A stretch of DNA of 55,182 bases, taken from Alishewanella jeotgali KCTC 22429 (GTDB taxonomy: Bacteria; Pseudomonadota; Gammaproteobacteria; Enterobacterales; Alteromonadaceae). The notes beneath the pieces were generated by a model. That model did no database searches, had not been told where the DNA came from, and saw only the letters and a program-made list of their open reading frames with translations. Made by a program: the position numbers and the translations under genes. The stretch is from assembly GCF_000245735.1 (NCBI RefSeq), contig NZ_AHTH01000051.1, positions 1 to 55,182 on the forward strand, written 5' to 3'. Shown piece after piece: positions 1-9,503 of this stretch. Each line of letters begins with the position of its first letter. Position 1 is the first letter of the stretch.

Positions 1-11
1 TGCGGATCAAA

Positions 12-812
12 TCAGGTGGCGGCTTTCATCTTGCTGACAAAGTCGCGAAGCTTAGTGAGCAGTAGCTCAGGCTCGTGTTGGTGTTGTTCAATCAGTTTGA
101 CGATAGCCGAACCGCTAATTGCCCCGGCAGCGCCGTTTTGGATCGCATCTTTTACCTGCTCAGGCGCGGAGATCCCAAAGCCCAGCAGTGGTGGTGCCGG
201 ATTATAAGCACGAATGCGCGCGATCAGCTCCGAGGTTGGCATCGCGGCCTTGGTTTCGGCACCGGTCACGCCGGCGCGACTTAAAAGATAGGTATAGCCG
301 CGGCCATAAGAAGCGATTGCGCGCAGGTCATCATCATCGACATTTGGCGGCACGATATAAATCGGCGCGATGTTTTGTGCCATCGCGGCCTGGCGGAACA
401 GCTTACTCTCATGCAGCGGCACGTCGGCAATCAGTACCGAGTCGACGCCGGCAGCCGCCGCTTGCTCGTAAAACTTAGTAATGCCTTTAGCCATTACCAG
501 GTTTGAATACAGTAATAAACCAATAGGTACTGCCGGGGCATAGGCGCGGATTTTTTCAATCAGCTCAAAGCTGACTGCCGGCGTGACGCCAGCGGCCAGC
601 GCCCGGATATTGGCATTTTGAATTGTTGGGCCGTCAGCAATAGGATCAGAGAACGGAATACCCAGCTCCAGCGCATCGGCACCGCCATCGACCAGGGCTT
701 TTAAAATTTCAAACGACAGCTCAGGGTTCGGATCACCAAGGGTCACGAAGGGCACAAAGGCGCCACGACCCTCGCTATTAAGCCGCTGAAACATTTGTTG
801 ATAACGCTGCAT
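12..812 (-). CDS. trpA: Tryptophan synthase alpha subunit
   Basis: The alpha subunit cleaves indole-3-glycerol phosphate to indole and glyceraldehyde 3-phosphate and passes indole through a tunnel to TrpB; it is cytoplasmic and works as an alpha2-beta2 complex. The 266-residue protein is of normal length. The two catalytic acids sit at the same numbers as in E. coli: Glu49 (in [11 protein letters not shown]) and Asp60 (in [10 protein letters not shown]). The phosphate-binding glycines appear near the C-terminus (LLGFGIS and [10 protein letters not shown]). It is the last gene of the trp operon; its start lies one base past the trpB stop, so the two are probably translationally coupled. Confidence 0.97.
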   Translation of the reverse strand: MQRYQQMFQRLNSEGRGAFVPFVTLGDPNPELSFEILKALVDGGADALELGIPFSDPIADGPTIQNANIRALAAGVTPAVSFELIEKIRAYAPAVPIGLLLYSNLVMAKGITKFYEQAAAAGVDSVLIADVPLHESKLFRQAAMAQNIAPIYIVPPNVDDDDLRAIASYGRGYTYLLSRAGVTGAETKAAMPTSELIARIRAYNPAPPLLGFGISAPEQVKDAIQNGAAGAISGSAIVKLIEQHQHEPELLLTKLRDFVSKMKAAT

Positions 813-813
813 C

Positions 814-2010
814 TTATACTCCTCCCTGCTGCGCCGCTAACACGCTATGCACGTGCGCCAAGTCTTTATCACCGCGACCGGATAAGTTCACCAGTAACAC
901 CATTGGCTCTGTGGCATCAGCTGCAATTTTTAACGCCTGCGCTACCGCATGCGAGCTTTCCAGCGCCGGAATAATGCCTTCGGCTTTGGCCAGATGTTGG
1001 AACGCCGCCAAAGCTTCATCATCATTAATCGCCACGTACTGCGCGCGGCCGCTTTGCTGCAGATAGGTATGTTGTGGCCCGACCGCCGGGTAGTCTAAAC
1101 CGGCCGAAATCGAGTACGACTCTTCAATCTGACCATCACTGGTTTGCATAATGGCAGTATAGGCACCGTGCAAAATGCCATAGCTGCCGGTACTTAACGC
1201 CGCACCATGCTGATGAGTGTTAATACCCATGCCACCGGGTTCGACGCCAATCAGTTTGACGCCAGCTTCAGCAATAAAGTCAGCGAAAATGCCAATCGCA
1301 TTAGAGCCACCACCGACACAGGCAATCACCGCATCCGGTAATTTACCCTCGGCTTTTAAGATCTGTTGCTTGGCTTCTTCACCAATCATCCGTTGAAAGT
1401 CACGCACAATAGTGGGGAACGGGTGCGGGCCAGCTGCGGTACCCAGCATATAGTGCGTGGTTTCATAGGTAGCTGACCAGTCGCGCATCGCTTCGTTTAC
1501 GGCATCCTTTAGCGTACCGGAGCCTGCCGTCACCGGAATCACGGTTGCGCCCATCAGCTTCATCCGAAACACGTTCGGCTGCTGGCGTTCAATATCTTTA
1601 GCACCCATATAGATGCGGCATTTTAAGCCCAACAGCGCACACGCCAGCGCTGTGGCCACACCGTGCTGGCCGGCACCGGTCTCGGCGATCACTTCTTTTT
1701 TACCCATGCGTTTGGTTAGCAGCGCCTGACCTAACACCTGGTTGGTCTTATGAGCGCCACCATGCAGCAGGTCTTCACGCTTTAAGTAAATTTTAACCAG
1801 CGGGTTAGGTGATAAGTTACGGGTTAGCGTCAGCGGCGTTGGCCGGCCGGCATATTCGGTTAGCAATTGCTGAAACTCGGCTAAAAAGGCCGGATCCTGC
1901 TGTGCTTCGACAAAGGCGGCTTCCAGTTGCTTTAACGCCGGTACCAGCAATTGTGGCACGAACATGCCGCCATATTCGCCGAAATAGGGGTTTAGTTTTA
2001 ACTCACTCAT
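814..2010 (-). CDS. trpB: Tryptophan synthase beta subunit
   Basis: This PLP enzyme condenses indole with L-serine to make tryptophan in complex with TrpA. At 398 residues it is full length. The PLP lysine is Lys88 in HGGAHKTNQ, the phosphate cup of PLP is the glycine and serine run GGGSNAIG, and the TrpB signature [16 protein letters not shown] is intact. The ATG shares one base with the trpCF stop (TGATG), a typical coupled junction. No irregularity is visible. Confidence 0.97.
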   Translation of the reverse strand: MSELKLNPYFGEYGGMFVPQLLVPALKQLEAAFVEAQQDPAFLAEFQQLLTEYAGRPTPLTLTRNLSPNPLVKIYLKREDLLHGGAHKTNQVLGQALLTKRMGKKEVIAETGAGQHGVATALACALLGLKCRIYMGAKDIERQQPNVFRMKLMGATVIPVTAGSGTLKDAVNEAMRDWSATYETTHYMLGTAAGPHPFPTIVRDFQRMIGEEAKQQILKAEGKLPDAVIACVGGGSNAIGIFADFIAEAGVKLIGVEPGGMGINTHQHGAALSTGSYGILHGAYTAIMQTSDGQIEESYSISAGLDYPAVGPQHTYLQQSGRAQYVAINDDEALAAFQHLAKAEGIIPALESSHAVAQALKIAADATEPMVLLVNLSGRGDKDLAHVHSVLAAQQGGV

Positions 2011-3449
2011 CAGTTCTGCTCACCCTTAGTATTGGTTTTGCTCTGAAAATCGAAATGACGGATGGCGCTAAAGGCCGCCGCCAGTTTAGTGTGATCTTTA
2101 ATGCCCGGCGCACTCTCTAATCCGGAGTTTAAATCCAGCCCCGCCACCGGTAAGGCCAGCGCCTGCGCCACGTTATCCGGCTTAAGGCCGCCGGCTAACA
2201 TAATAGGTTGTGCGCTGTTAAGCGCTGACAGTAGCGACCAGTCAAAACTCAAGCCACTGCCGCCATGCTGGCTGGCATGAAAACTGTCCAGCAAGATCCT
2301 ATCGGCCAGTGGGCTAAACGCTGGTAGCCGGTTTTGCACCCGATAGGCTTGCCAAATCTGACAATCTGCCGCTAGTAGCGGCCGCAAGGCAGCAAGGTAA
2401 GCATCATCCTCTTCGCCATGGAGCTGCACTGCCGCCAGCTCTAGTGCCTTAGCCAGCTCAGCCACTTCAGCTAGCGGGCTATTGACAAAAACGCCAACAA
2501 AGCGAAGTTTAGCGGCCTGAACCAGCTGTTGCGCCTGCTCCGGTGTCACATAGCGCGGTGACGCCTTGGCAAAGATTAAACCACCATAGTAAGCGCCGGC
2601 TTTAGCCACCGCTTTAACATCTTCAATTCGGGTTAAACCACAGACTTTATGCTCGCCGATAATCAGCCGCTGACAGGCAGCTGCCAGATCGGCTTCAGCC
2701 ATCAGTGAGCTGCCAACTAAAAAGGCATCAGCGACCTGCAGCAGCTCTCGTACCTGCTGATTACGATAAATGCCGGACTCCGATACCACAGTGCGATCAG
2801 CTGGGATCAGCTGCCGCAGGCGAAAGCTGGTATTTAAGTCCGTACTCAGATCGCGCAGGTTGCGGTTATTGATCCCAATTAATTTGGCGCCAAGCTCCAC
2901 CGCCTGTAAGGTTTCTTCTTCGTTACTGACTTCGGTTAATACCGTCATATTCAGCTCGGCGGCAATGGCTGCTAACAGCTGATACTGCTGGGGTGATAAA
3001 ATCGACAGCATTAACAGTACCGCATCGGCACCGGCAGCCCGCCCGGCGTAGATCTGGTAGGGATCAATTATAAAGTCTTTATGCAGTAGCGGCTTGTCAG
3101 ATAAGGCGCGCATCTGCTCCAGATACTGATAGCTGCCCTGAAAAAACTCGCTGTCGGTCAGCACCGAGATGCAGTCGGCGTATTGGTTGTACACCTGACT
3201 AATAGCGCTAAGATCAAAATCCGGCCGAATTAAGCCTTTTGACGGCGAGGCTTTTTTGCACTCCAGAATAAAACGGGCGCCAGGCTGCTGCAAAGCGGCC
3301 AGAAAATCGCGGCTGGTCGGGGTAACGCCGGCGATAAAGTGTTCCAGTGGCCTCTCTTCCGCCATAACCGAGACTTCAGTTAACTTATGGCTGACGATTT
3401 TCGCCAGTACCCCGGTAATGGTTTTATTGTGTAATACCAGTTCAGCCAC
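2010..3449 (-). CDS. trpCF: Bifunctional indole-3-glycerol phosphate synthase / phosphoribosylanthranilate isomerase
   Basis: This fusion enzyme catalyses two successive steps, N-(5'-phosphoribosyl)anthranilate isomerisation (TrpF) and ring closure to indole-3-glycerol phosphate (TrpC). Residues 1 to about 255 are the TrpC barrel, with the catalytic lysine motif [13 protein letters not shown] and the NNRNL and VSESGI segments. Residues from about 258 are the TrpF barrel, beginning HKVCGLTR with its catalytic Cys and ending at AGGLKPDNV and DLNSGLE. The 479-residue length matches the enterobacterial TrpCF fusion. It overlaps the end of trpD by 8 bp and meets trpB in a TGATG junction. Confidence 0.96.
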   Translation of the reverse strand: MAELVLHNKTITGVLAKIVSHKLTEVSVMAEERPLEHFIAGVTPTSRDFLAALQQPGARFILECKKASPSKGLIRPDFDLSAISQVYNQYADCISVLTDSEFFQGSYQYLEQMRALSDKPLLHKDFIIDPYQIYAGRAAGADAVLLMLSILSPQQYQLLAAIAAELNMTVLTEVSNEEETLQAVELGAKLIGINNRNLRDLSTDLNTSFRLRQLIPADRTVVSESGIYRNQQVRELLQVADAFLVGSSLMAEADLAAACQRLIIGEHKVCGLTRIEDVKAVAKAGAYYGGLIFAKASPRYVTPEQAQQLVQAAKLRFVGVFVNSPLAEVAELAKALELAAVQLHGEEDDAYLAALRPLLAADCQIWQAYRVQNRLPAFSPLADRILLDSFHASQHGGSGLSFDWSLLSALNSAQPIMLAGGLKPDNVAQALALPVAGLDLNSGLESAPGIKDHTKLAAAFSAIRHFDFQSKTNTKGEQN

Positions 3450-4479
3450 GGCTTAACTCCTGCATTTTTTCCAAGGTCGCCATCGCCTTACCACTGGCCA
3501 GTTGTTCCAGTACTGCTCGGGTGTTCACTTTTAAATTCTGGCCTAAACCGGCAATTTTTAGCATCGCCGCCACATTTACTGCTACTGCCTGATTGTGGGG
3601 CTCTTCGCCACGGCCTTGCAAAATGGCCAGCGTCGCTGCCGCATTTTGCTCCGGCTCGCCACCAGCTAAGGCACTAAGAGGAGTCATATTCAGGCCAAAA
3701 TCTTCCGGCGTAAGCGTAAATTCGCGCAGTGCACCGTCTTTTAGCTCACAGACATAAGTATTGCCATGCAGCGCCACTTCGTCACAGCCGCTACCATGCA
3801 CCACCCAGGCGCGCTCAGTACCCAGTTGCTGTAAGGCTTCGGCCATCACCCGGCACAGCGCCGGATCGTAGACGCCAAGTAGCTGAAAAGCAGGCCGCGC
3901 CGGGTTAATTAAAGGCCCGAGCAAGTTAAAAATAGTTCTGCTTTTCAACGCATTGCGTACCGGCATCGCATGCTTAATGCCGCTGTGATACAAGGGCGCA
4001 AATAAGAAGGTACATTGCGACTCGGCCAGCATAGTGGCTGCCTGTTGTGGACTTTGCTGAATATTCAGCCCCAGCCGTTCCAGCAAGTCAGCAGAGCCCG
4101 AACGTGATGACACACTGCGGTTGCCATGTTTTACCACCGGCAATCCCATACTGGCAGCGACAATAGCGGCAGTGCTGGAGATATTAATAGTATTGCTGCC
4201 ATCACCGCCGGTACCACAGCAGTCGATGCTCGGTTTGGTCGTAGCCGGGAATGGCGCGGCGGCTTGCAGTAATGCACTGGCTGCACCGGTTATTTCGGCG
4301 CTGCTTTCACCGCGTACTTTCAAGGCGGCTAACATGGCGGTTAAATGCAGTGGATCGACCTGACCGGTTACCACAGCACTAAAGAATTGCTCGGCTTGCT
4401 CGCGGCTAAGTGCTTTACCCGTCAGCGCTTGTTGCACCAGCGGTAAAACCCCTGCCTCTGTGTTGTTAAGATCTGTCAT
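3442..4479 (-). CDS. trpD: Anthranilate phosphoribosyltransferase
   Basis: The enzyme transfers the phosphoribosyl group of PRPP to anthranilate. The 345-residue protein has the glycine-rich PRPP loop GTGGDGSNTINIS at residues 89-101 and the KHGNRSVSSRSGSADLLE segment that closes over substrate and magnesium. It is a stand-alone TrpD and not fused to the glutaminase as in E. coli, because trpG is a separate gene just upstream. The gap to trpG is 4 bp and the end overlaps trpCF. Confidence 0.96.
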   Translation of the reverse strand: MTDLNNTEAGVLPLVQQALTGKALSREQAEQFFSAVVTGQVDPLHLTAMLAALKVRGESSAEITGAASALLQAAAPFPATTKPSIDCCGTGGDGSNTINISSTAAIVAASMGLPVVKHGNRSVSSRSGSADLLERLGLNIQQSPQQAATMLAESQCTFLFAPLYHSGIKHAMPVRNALKSRTIFNLLGPLINPARPAFQLLGVYDPALCRVMAEALQQLGTERAWVVHGSGCDEVALHGNTYVCELKDGALREFTLTPEDFGLNMTPLSALAGGEPEQNAAATLAILQGRGEEPHNQAVAVNVAAMLKIAGLGQNLKVNTRAVLEQLASGKAMATLEKMQELSRG

Positions 4480-4483
4480 GCTC

Positions 4484-5083
4484 TTAACTCCTTAATAAAT
4501 ATTCGATACTTTGCTTAAGCAGCGGCTTGCCAAGCGTAGTTAAAATCGACTCAGGGTGAAATTGAAAGCCCAGCATCCGCTCAGTCTCGTTAATCACCGC
4601 CATCGGAATATGTCGCTCATTGGCAATTTGTGTAAGCTGCTCTGGCAGTGTCGTCGCCATTAGCGAGTGATAACGTGCCACCGGGAAAGGCCGTGGTAAA
4701 CCGTTAAACACCGGATGCTCTGCCAGACTAATCGCCGAGGTTTTACCGTGTACGGTTTCGCCGGCGCGGCCGACCACACCGCCATAATGTTCAACGATAG
4801 CCTGATGCCCGAGGCAAATCCCCAGCACCGGATACACCCCGGCACAGCGCTTTAATAACGCCGGCATTGAGCCAGCATCGGCTGGCGCCCCCGGGCCGGG
4901 TGATAACACCAGCAGCACCGGGCCTTTTTCCTGCTGCATTTTTTCAAAAATATAATCGGCCGGGACAGTATTGCGGTACAGCTTTAAGCTTACGCCCAGC
5001 TGTGCAAATTCATCCACCAGGTTGTAAGTAAAAGAATCGATATTATCCAGCAGAAACACTGTGCAATTAAGGTTCTGGCTCAT
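4484..5083 (-). CDS. trpG: Anthranilate synthase glutamine amidotransferase subunit
   Basis: TrpG hydrolyses glutamine and channels ammonia to TrpE. It is a class I amidotransferase of 199 residues with a complete triad: Cys90 in GICLGHQ, and His176 and Glu178 in GFQFHPES. The oxyanion loop LSPGPGAP is at residues 60-67. The start is one base downstream of the trpE stop, as expected for subunits made in equal amounts. The nearly identical PabA amidotransferase is the alternative, but the position between trpE and trpD settles the assignment. Confidence 0.95.
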   Translation of the reverse strand: MSQNLNCTVFLLDNIDSFTYNLVDEFAQLGVSLKLYRNTVPADYIFEKMQQEKGPVLLVLSPGPGAPADAGSMPALLKRCAGVYPVLGICLGHQAIVEHYGGVVGRAGETVHGKTSAISLAEHPVFNGLPRPFPVARYHSLMATTLPEQLTQIANERHIPMAVINETERMLGFQFHPESILTTLGKPLLKQSIEYLLRS

Positions 5084-5084
5084 C

Positions 5085-6707
5085 TTAATACCCCGCCGCC
5101 TGAATAGCGTTAATCACCGCTTGCGCTTTGTTGCGTGTCTCTTCTGCTTCGAGCTTCGCCACTGAGTCAAACACCACCCCGGCACCGGCCTGAATATAAG
5201 CCATACCATCTGTGACATAAGCTGAGCGGATCACAATGCAGCTGTCAAAATCGCCGTTACCGGCCAGGTAACCAACAGCACCGCCGTAAGAACCGCGTTT
5301 TTTACCTTCGACACCGCGAATAAGCTCAGCCGCCTTTACCTTAGGTGCACCCACCAGGGTACCCATATTCATACAGGCCTGATACGCATGCAGCGCATCG
5401 AGCTCCGGTTTTAGCTCACCCACCACCCGCGATACCAGGTGCATCACATAGGAATAACGGTCGACTTTTAGTAATTCTTTCACGTAACGGCTGCCGGGCG
5501 TGCTGATGCGTGCCACATCATTGCGGGCTAAATCCACCAGCATTAAATGCTCGGCTTTTTCTTTTTCATCCTGGCGCAGCTCCAGCTCAATGCGGCTATC
5601 CAGATCGCGGTCAATACTGCCATCGGCGGCAAAGCCGCGGCGGCGGGTGCCGGCGATGGGGTAAATCTCCACTTCGCGGCTGGCGGCATTAAACTTTAGC
5701 GCTGACTCCGGTGAGGCGCCGAACAGGCAAAACTTAGGGTCTTGCAGATAAAACATATAGGGGCTGGGGTTCAGCTGTTTTAACTTGGCGTAAGCCTGCA
5801 GCGGCTTAGGGCAGGGCAGCGAGAAACAGCGCGACGGAACCACCTGAAAGATATCGCCGGCGACAATATGTTGCTTTAGCGTTTCGACCTGGGTTTCAAA
5901 ATCGGCGTCGCTAATATCAACCGCAATCTCTTTGCTGCTGGCGGCTTGCCCCACAGCCAATGGCTGGCTATGCAGTAGCTGCTGTTTTAACTGCTCTAGC
6001 CGTTTTCCAATGGCAAAGCAGTTGGCAGGAGCCGCCTCGCCGCAAAATACATTGCCCACTAAGCGGCTTTGCTGCGCTTTATGGTCAATCACCAGTGCAG
6101 TTTCGGCCAGATAAAACAGATAATCCGGGCACTGATTTTCTTTTACCGGCACCTCGGGCAATTGCTCGATATTGGCCACCATATCATAGCCAATCACGCC
6201 GCCTAAAAAGATAGCAAAGGGTTCATCACCCTGGCTGCGCAATTGCTGCTGTATTAAACGTAGCGCACTAAACGGATTAGGCTGCGTTAAACGGCTGACT
6301 TCATCCAATAGCGGATCTGGCAGCGCAAATTCTGCTAACAGCACCGCCTCCGTACCGGAGTGCTGTGGATAACTACTGGTCAGACCGGTACCGGAGTGCT
6401 GTGGATAAGTGAGGGTGGCGATGGGGCTAAGCAGGTCGGCTAAAAAGGGCAGCAGGGTAAGGCCGTTGCTGCTTAGCGCCGTAATACTCACCTGCTGGCC
6501 GTTACACTCAATACGCAGTGCGGCGTCGATCAGCATCAGGCTGTTGACACTGTTTTTGCTGTCAATCTCGGCTGATTCCAGCAGCAGTGAGCAGCGGTCG
6601 GCCTGACACAGGCTGGCATAAGCCGCTAAGGCATCGCGCTGATAGGGCAACGTTAGCGCAATACTGGCCACCTCGCCTGGGGTGTCTGTGATATGGCTGA
6701 AAATCAT
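5085..6707 (-). CDS. trpE: Anthranilate synthase component I, with an in-frame repeat insertion
   Basis: TrpE converts chorismate and ammonia to anthranilate, the first committed step, and is normally inhibited by tryptophan. The allosteric LLLESAEIDSKN element is present at residues 41-52, and the chorismate-binding domain carries FLGGVIGYDM, FQVVPSRCF, PIAGTRRRG and the C-terminal IQAGAGVVFDS. The 540-residue length is slightly long for the family. Residues 100-119 (TYPQHSGTGLTSSYPQHSGT) are encoded by a copy and a half of the dispersed DnaA-box repeat found in intergenic gaps. They fall in a poorly conserved linker before the core domain, so activity is probably kept. An SD-like AAGGA lies about 12 bases upstream of the ATG. 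Confidence 0.95.
   Translation of the reverse strand: MIFSHITDTPGEVASIALTLPYQRDALAAYASLCQADRCSLLLESAEIDSKNSVNSLMLIDAALRIECNGQQVSITALSSNGLTLLPFLADLLSPIATLTYPQHSGTGLTSSYPQHSGTEAVLLAEFALPDPLLDEVSRLTQPNPFSALRLIQQQLRSQGDEPFAIFLGGVIGYDMVANIEQLPEVPVKENQCPDYLFYLAETALVIDHKAQQSRLVGNVFCGEAAPANCFAIGKRLEQLKQQLLHSQPLAVGQAASSKEIAVDISDADFETQVETLKQHIVAGDIFQVVPSRCFSLPCPKPLQAYAKLKQLNPSPYMFYLQDPKFCLFGASPESALKFNAASREVEIYPIAGTRRRGFAADGSIDRDLDSRIELELRQDEKEKAEHLMLVDLARNDVARISTPGSRYVKELLKVDRYSYVMHLVSRVVGELKPELDALHAYQACMNMGTLVGAPKVKAAELIRGVEGKKRGSYGGAVGYLAGNGDFDSCIVIRSAYVTDGMAYIQAGAGVVFDSVAKLEAEETRNKAQAVINAIQAAGY
6352..6410 (+). repeat. Dispersed repeat inside trpE (one full and one partial unit)
   Basis: Bases 6376-6410 hold a complete unit (CTGGTCAGACCGGTACCGG followed by AGTGCTGTGGATAAGT). 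Bases 6352-6374 repeat its second half. Two perfect DnaA boxes lie at 6364-6372 and 6400-6408 (TGTGGATAA, reverse of TTATCCACA). The run is read through in trpE on the minus strand without a stop and adds about 20 residues. Confidence 0.9.
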
Positions 6708-6785
6708 CTTAATAATTTTCCTTAATTTTTAGTTGGTTAACCTGTTGCTATTGGTTTGTCGCCGGCTAACCCCAAAACTGCGCCC

Positions 6786-6815
6786 AAAAAAAAGCCCGTT
6801 TCGGGGGAAACGGGC
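6786..6815 (-). terminator. trp attenuator terminator
   Basis: Read on the minus strand, GCCCGTTTC pairs with GAAACGGGC around a CCCC loop (9-bp stem) and is followed directly by eight T residues. It lies between the leader peptide and trpE. The 5' arm (6809-6815) can instead pair with AACGGGC inside the leader reading frame (6850-6856), which gives the competing antiterminator expected of transcription attenuation. Confidence 0.92.
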
Positions 6816-6841
6816 CTGGGTTTCTAAAGCGAATACAACGC

Positions 6842-6907
6842 CTACACACGCCCGTTGGGAATGTGCCACCACCAGTTGATCAGTGAAAACGTTGTTAGAA
6901 ATTGCAT
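6842..6907 (-). CDS. trpL: trp operon leader peptide
   Basis: This short frame encodes 21 residues, MQFLTTFSLINWWWHIPNGRV, with three consecutive Trp codons at positions 12-14. In trp attenuation a ribosome stalled at these codons for lack of charged tRNA-Trp lets the antiterminator form. Here the antiterminator strand AACGGGC lies in codons 18-20, just downstream of the Trp run, so a stalled ribosome leaves it free and a ribosome running to the stop covers it. AAGG about 12 bases upstream of the ATG may serve as the ribosome binding site. The stop is about 26 bases before the terminator stem. Confidence 0.93.
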   Translation of the reverse strand: MQFLTTFSLINWWWHIPNGRV

Positions 6908-6939
6908 TGGCTTTAACTACCTTATTCTTGAACGTCTAC

Positions 6940-6968
6940 ATAAAACCGCGAATCGGGCTTGGCGTCAA
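6940..6968 (-). promoter_or_regulatory. Probable trp operon promoter
   Basis: On the minus strand TTGACG (6963-6968) and TTTTAT (6940-6945) are separated by 17 bp, about 35 bases upstream of the trpL start. I did not recognise a clear TrpR operator palindrome over it, so control may rest mainly on attenuation. Confidence 0.55.
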
Positions 6969-7019
6969 GCCCTTAATCACAAAAACAAGAAAGAAAAACG
7001 TATAAAAGTCTGGACGGCT

Positions 7020-7205
7020 CTATTGGTTGGCAGCTTGTTGTTGCTGCAACTGCTCAATTTTCTGCCAAAGCTCCTCGCTTTCTGCCGTCAGGTCGGCAAA
7101 TAAACGCATATCGCCATTGCGCTGGGCGTACATCGCCTGTTCGAGTTTTTGATCGTAGGCCTTACGTAATTTTTTTACCGGATCGGGTTTTAACCAGCGA
7201 AACAT
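7020..7205 (-). CDS. Small conserved protein, DUF6435-like
   Basis: The 61-residue protein is highly charged and helical, with a basic N-terminus (MFRWLKPDPVKKLRKAYDQ), the recurring element AMYAQRNGDMRLFADLTAESE and a Gln-rich end. The pattern matches small Lacal_2735/DUF6435-type proteins common in marine gammaproteobacteria; their function is unknown to me. It has no signal peptide or membrane segment. It lies just upstream of the trp promoter on the same strand and is probably its own transcription unit. The family name is from memory. Confidence 0.7.
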   Translation of the reverse strand: MFRWLKPDPVKKLRKAYDQKLEQAMYAQRNGDMRLFADLTAESEELWQKIEQLQQQQAANQ

Positions 7206-7356
7206 CTGCAGATTCCTTTTTAATCTTCGTACACACCGTTACGGCAATACACCGCTGCTAGTTCTCTATAATCTACTTTTATATTCGAAGCGGTTATTTC
7301 GGAGTAGTAACTTGCCAAACCCGACGCTTCCGGCATAAGCTGAATCCAAAATTAAA

Positions 7357-7385
7357 TTGTGCTGATTTTGTTAAGGTATTATACC
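7357..7385 (+). promoter_or_regulatory. Possible promoter for the DUF3857 gene
   Basis: TTGTGC (7357-7362) and TATACC (7380-7385) are spaced by 17 bp and end 58 bases before the ATG at 7444. The match to sigma-70 hexamers is partial, and no other promoter is obvious in the 238-bp gap. Confidence 0.4.
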
Positions 7386-7443
7386 TACTGACTAGCCGAT
7401 ACTGCTTTCACAAAGCGTAATCAGGGAAGACAAGGAATAACGA

Positions 7444-9447
7444 ATGCGGTTTTTTTTGATACTTTTACTGTCGCTCGTCTGGCAGGCTGCTGCCAATGCC
7501 AATACTGCAGGCTTTAGCTATCAGCAGCAACCGGTACCAGCCTGGGTTACGACTTCACCGACGCAGCAGGCCAGGCCTGAAACCAGTGAACCGGTCAGCT
7601 ATTTGCTTGTTGATGAACAAATCAATTGGTTGAATACAGAACCGGTAGCCTATTCCCATATCGCTATGCAGGCCAATACCCGTAAAGGGGTAGAGCAAGC
7701 ATCGCAGTATCAGGTCAGCTTCGCACCTGAATATCAGCAACTTACTTTTCATAGTATCCGGTTAACCCGCAACGGTGACACAAAAGAGCAACTAGGTATT
7801 GCCGATATTCGCTTGGTGCAGCGCGAACAAGAGCATGAACGGCAGATCTATACTGGCTATGTTACTGCCATGGTGCTGCTAAGCGACATGCAGCCGGGTG
7901 ACAGGCTTGATATTCAATACTCTATTACCGGCACCAACCCGATCTATGGCGGCAAGCGCTCGGTTTATTTCCCATTAAATTGGTCTGTCGCCGTGCAGCA
8001 GTTACAGCTTAGAGTCTTATCTAGCGCAGAAAAACTGGCTTATTATAGCAATCAAGCCGCAGTGATCCCGCAACAACGTAAGCTTGGCAATCACTACGAG
8101 TATCGGTGGCAACAGAGTGATATTGCCGCAGTAAAGGCAGAAGATAACTACCCGCAGTGGTTTATGCCCTATGACTTTATCGAGTTCAATGAGTTTGGTC
8201 GTTGGCAGGACGTGGTAGCCTGGGCGATGCCGCTCTATCAATTTAATGAACCTCTGCATAGCGAGTTACAGCTGTTAGTGAAAACCTGGTTAGCAGAAAG
8301 CCGTTCACAGGAGGACTATGTCGCTAAAGTTGTCCGTTACGTACAGAACGACATTCGTTACTTTGGCATAGAAATAGGCTTGAATAGCCATCAACCTTTT
8401 TCCCCCAACACGGTGTTTTCCCGTAAGTATGGCGATTGCAAAGATAAAACCACCCTGATGATTGCCTTGCTAGCAGCCGGTGGCATCAAAGCCTATCCAG
8501 CTCTGGTTTCAAGTGCAACGCGCGGTCAGATTCAACACCGCTTACCAGGCCCCATCGCATTTGACCATGTTATTACCTACTTGCCGTTAAATGGCCAAGA
8601 CTATTGGTTGGACGGAACCCGCAGCCAACAATATGGTACTCTGGAGCAAAAAGGCCGTCAGTATTTTCAGCAAGCATTGTTAATTAAAGAGGGCGTAACA
8701 ACCCTTACGGCAATACCGATGCCGAGCAGTGTGGATGGCATCATTGAATCAGAAGAGCGGTATCAACTCGGTGCTGTAGGCGACCCCGTTATGCTAAAAG
8801 TAGCTATTAGTTACCAGCAATACGAAGCTGAGTCCTTCCGAGGTATGCTGGACCAACATGGCCTGACCGAATATGCGAGTCATTTGGAACGGGTTTACCA
8901 GCGGCAATATCCTGGTGCTGATTTAGTTGAACACCCCGTTATATCAGACGATAAACAGAGCAATCAGGTACAGGTAGTTGCCAGCTTTATCATAGACAAT
9001 TTTTGGGATGAGAATGAACCAAGGCAGGAGTTGTCGCTGTTTGGCGACTTTCTGGAGCGCTTTACGCAGTTACCGAAAAATACGCGGCGTAAAATGCCAC
9101 TTTATATCGAGCCCAACGTCCGGGTACAACACCGGATCCATTTCGATCTGGCAAGCCCGATCCAATGGCAATTGGGCGATTTACAGTTAGAAATCGATAA
9201 CTCAGGTTTTGTTTACCTGCGGCAAGTAGAGACCAGCGCTTATAGCATCACAGCTGTACATCATTATCAAAGCAAAAGTGACCACATCACACCAGAGCAG
9301 GCACTGGACTTTATCACTGCAGTTAAAAAAGTACGTGAAGCCATGTATTTCACGGTTGTAATAGATAAAACCGATCCGGTACCAGAGATACTAAAGGATA
9401 TACGGCAGCGACTAAGTGAGATGTTAAAAGCCGCCGAAACGCCCTGA
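7444..9447 (+). CDS. DUF3857 and transglutaminase-like domain protein, exported
   Basis: The 667-residue protein begins with a signal peptide (MRFFLILLLSLVWQAAANA). Residues of about 60-240 look like the DUF3857 beta-rich domain and about 270-400 like a transglutaminase-like domain. A probable triad can be seen: Cys near 332 in YGDCKDKTTLM, His near 374 in AFDHVITYLP and Asp in YWLDGTRS. Such proteins are periplasmic or outer-membrane associated; substrates are generally unknown. The C-terminal third (about 430-667) is a second beta-rich region. It stands 56 bp upstream of rnm on the same strand, but a functional link is not evident. Confidence 0.85.
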   Translation: MRFFLILLLSLVWQAAANANTAGFSYQQQPVPAWVTTSPTQQARPETSEPVSYLLVDEQINWLNTEPVAYSHIAMQANTRKGVEQASQYQVSFAPEYQQLTFHSIRLTRNGDTKEQLGIADIRLVQREQEHERQIYTGYVTAMVLLSDMQPGDRLDIQYSITGTNPIYGGKRSVYFPLNWSVAVQQLQLRVLSSAEKLAYYSNQAAVIPQQRKLGNHYEYRWQQSDIAAVKAEDNYPQWFMPYDFIEFNEFGRWQDVVAWAMPLYQFNEPLHSELQLLVKTWLAESRSQEDYVAKVVRYVQNDIRYFGIEIGLNSHQPFSPNTVFSRKYGDCKDKTTLMIALLAAGGIKAYPALVSSATRGQIQHRLPGPIAFDHVITYLPLNGQDYWLDGTRSQQYGTLEQKGRQYFQQALLIKEGVTTLTAIPMPSSVDGIIESEERYQLGAVGDPVMLKVAISYQQYEAESFRGMLDQHGLTEYASHLERVYQRQYPGADLVEHPVISDDKQSNQVQVVASFIIDNFWDENEPRQELSLFGDFLERFTQLPKNTRRKMPLYIEPNVRVQHRIHFDLASPIQWQLGDLQLEIDNSGFVYLRQVETSAYSITAVHHYQSKSDHITPEQALDFITAVKKVREAMYFTVVIDKTDPVPEILKDIRQRLSEMLKAAETP

Positions 9448-9503
9448 AGCGGTTTGGCTTTAGCGCTATCTATGAGACAATAGCCCCCTGAATAGGGGAA
9501 CGC

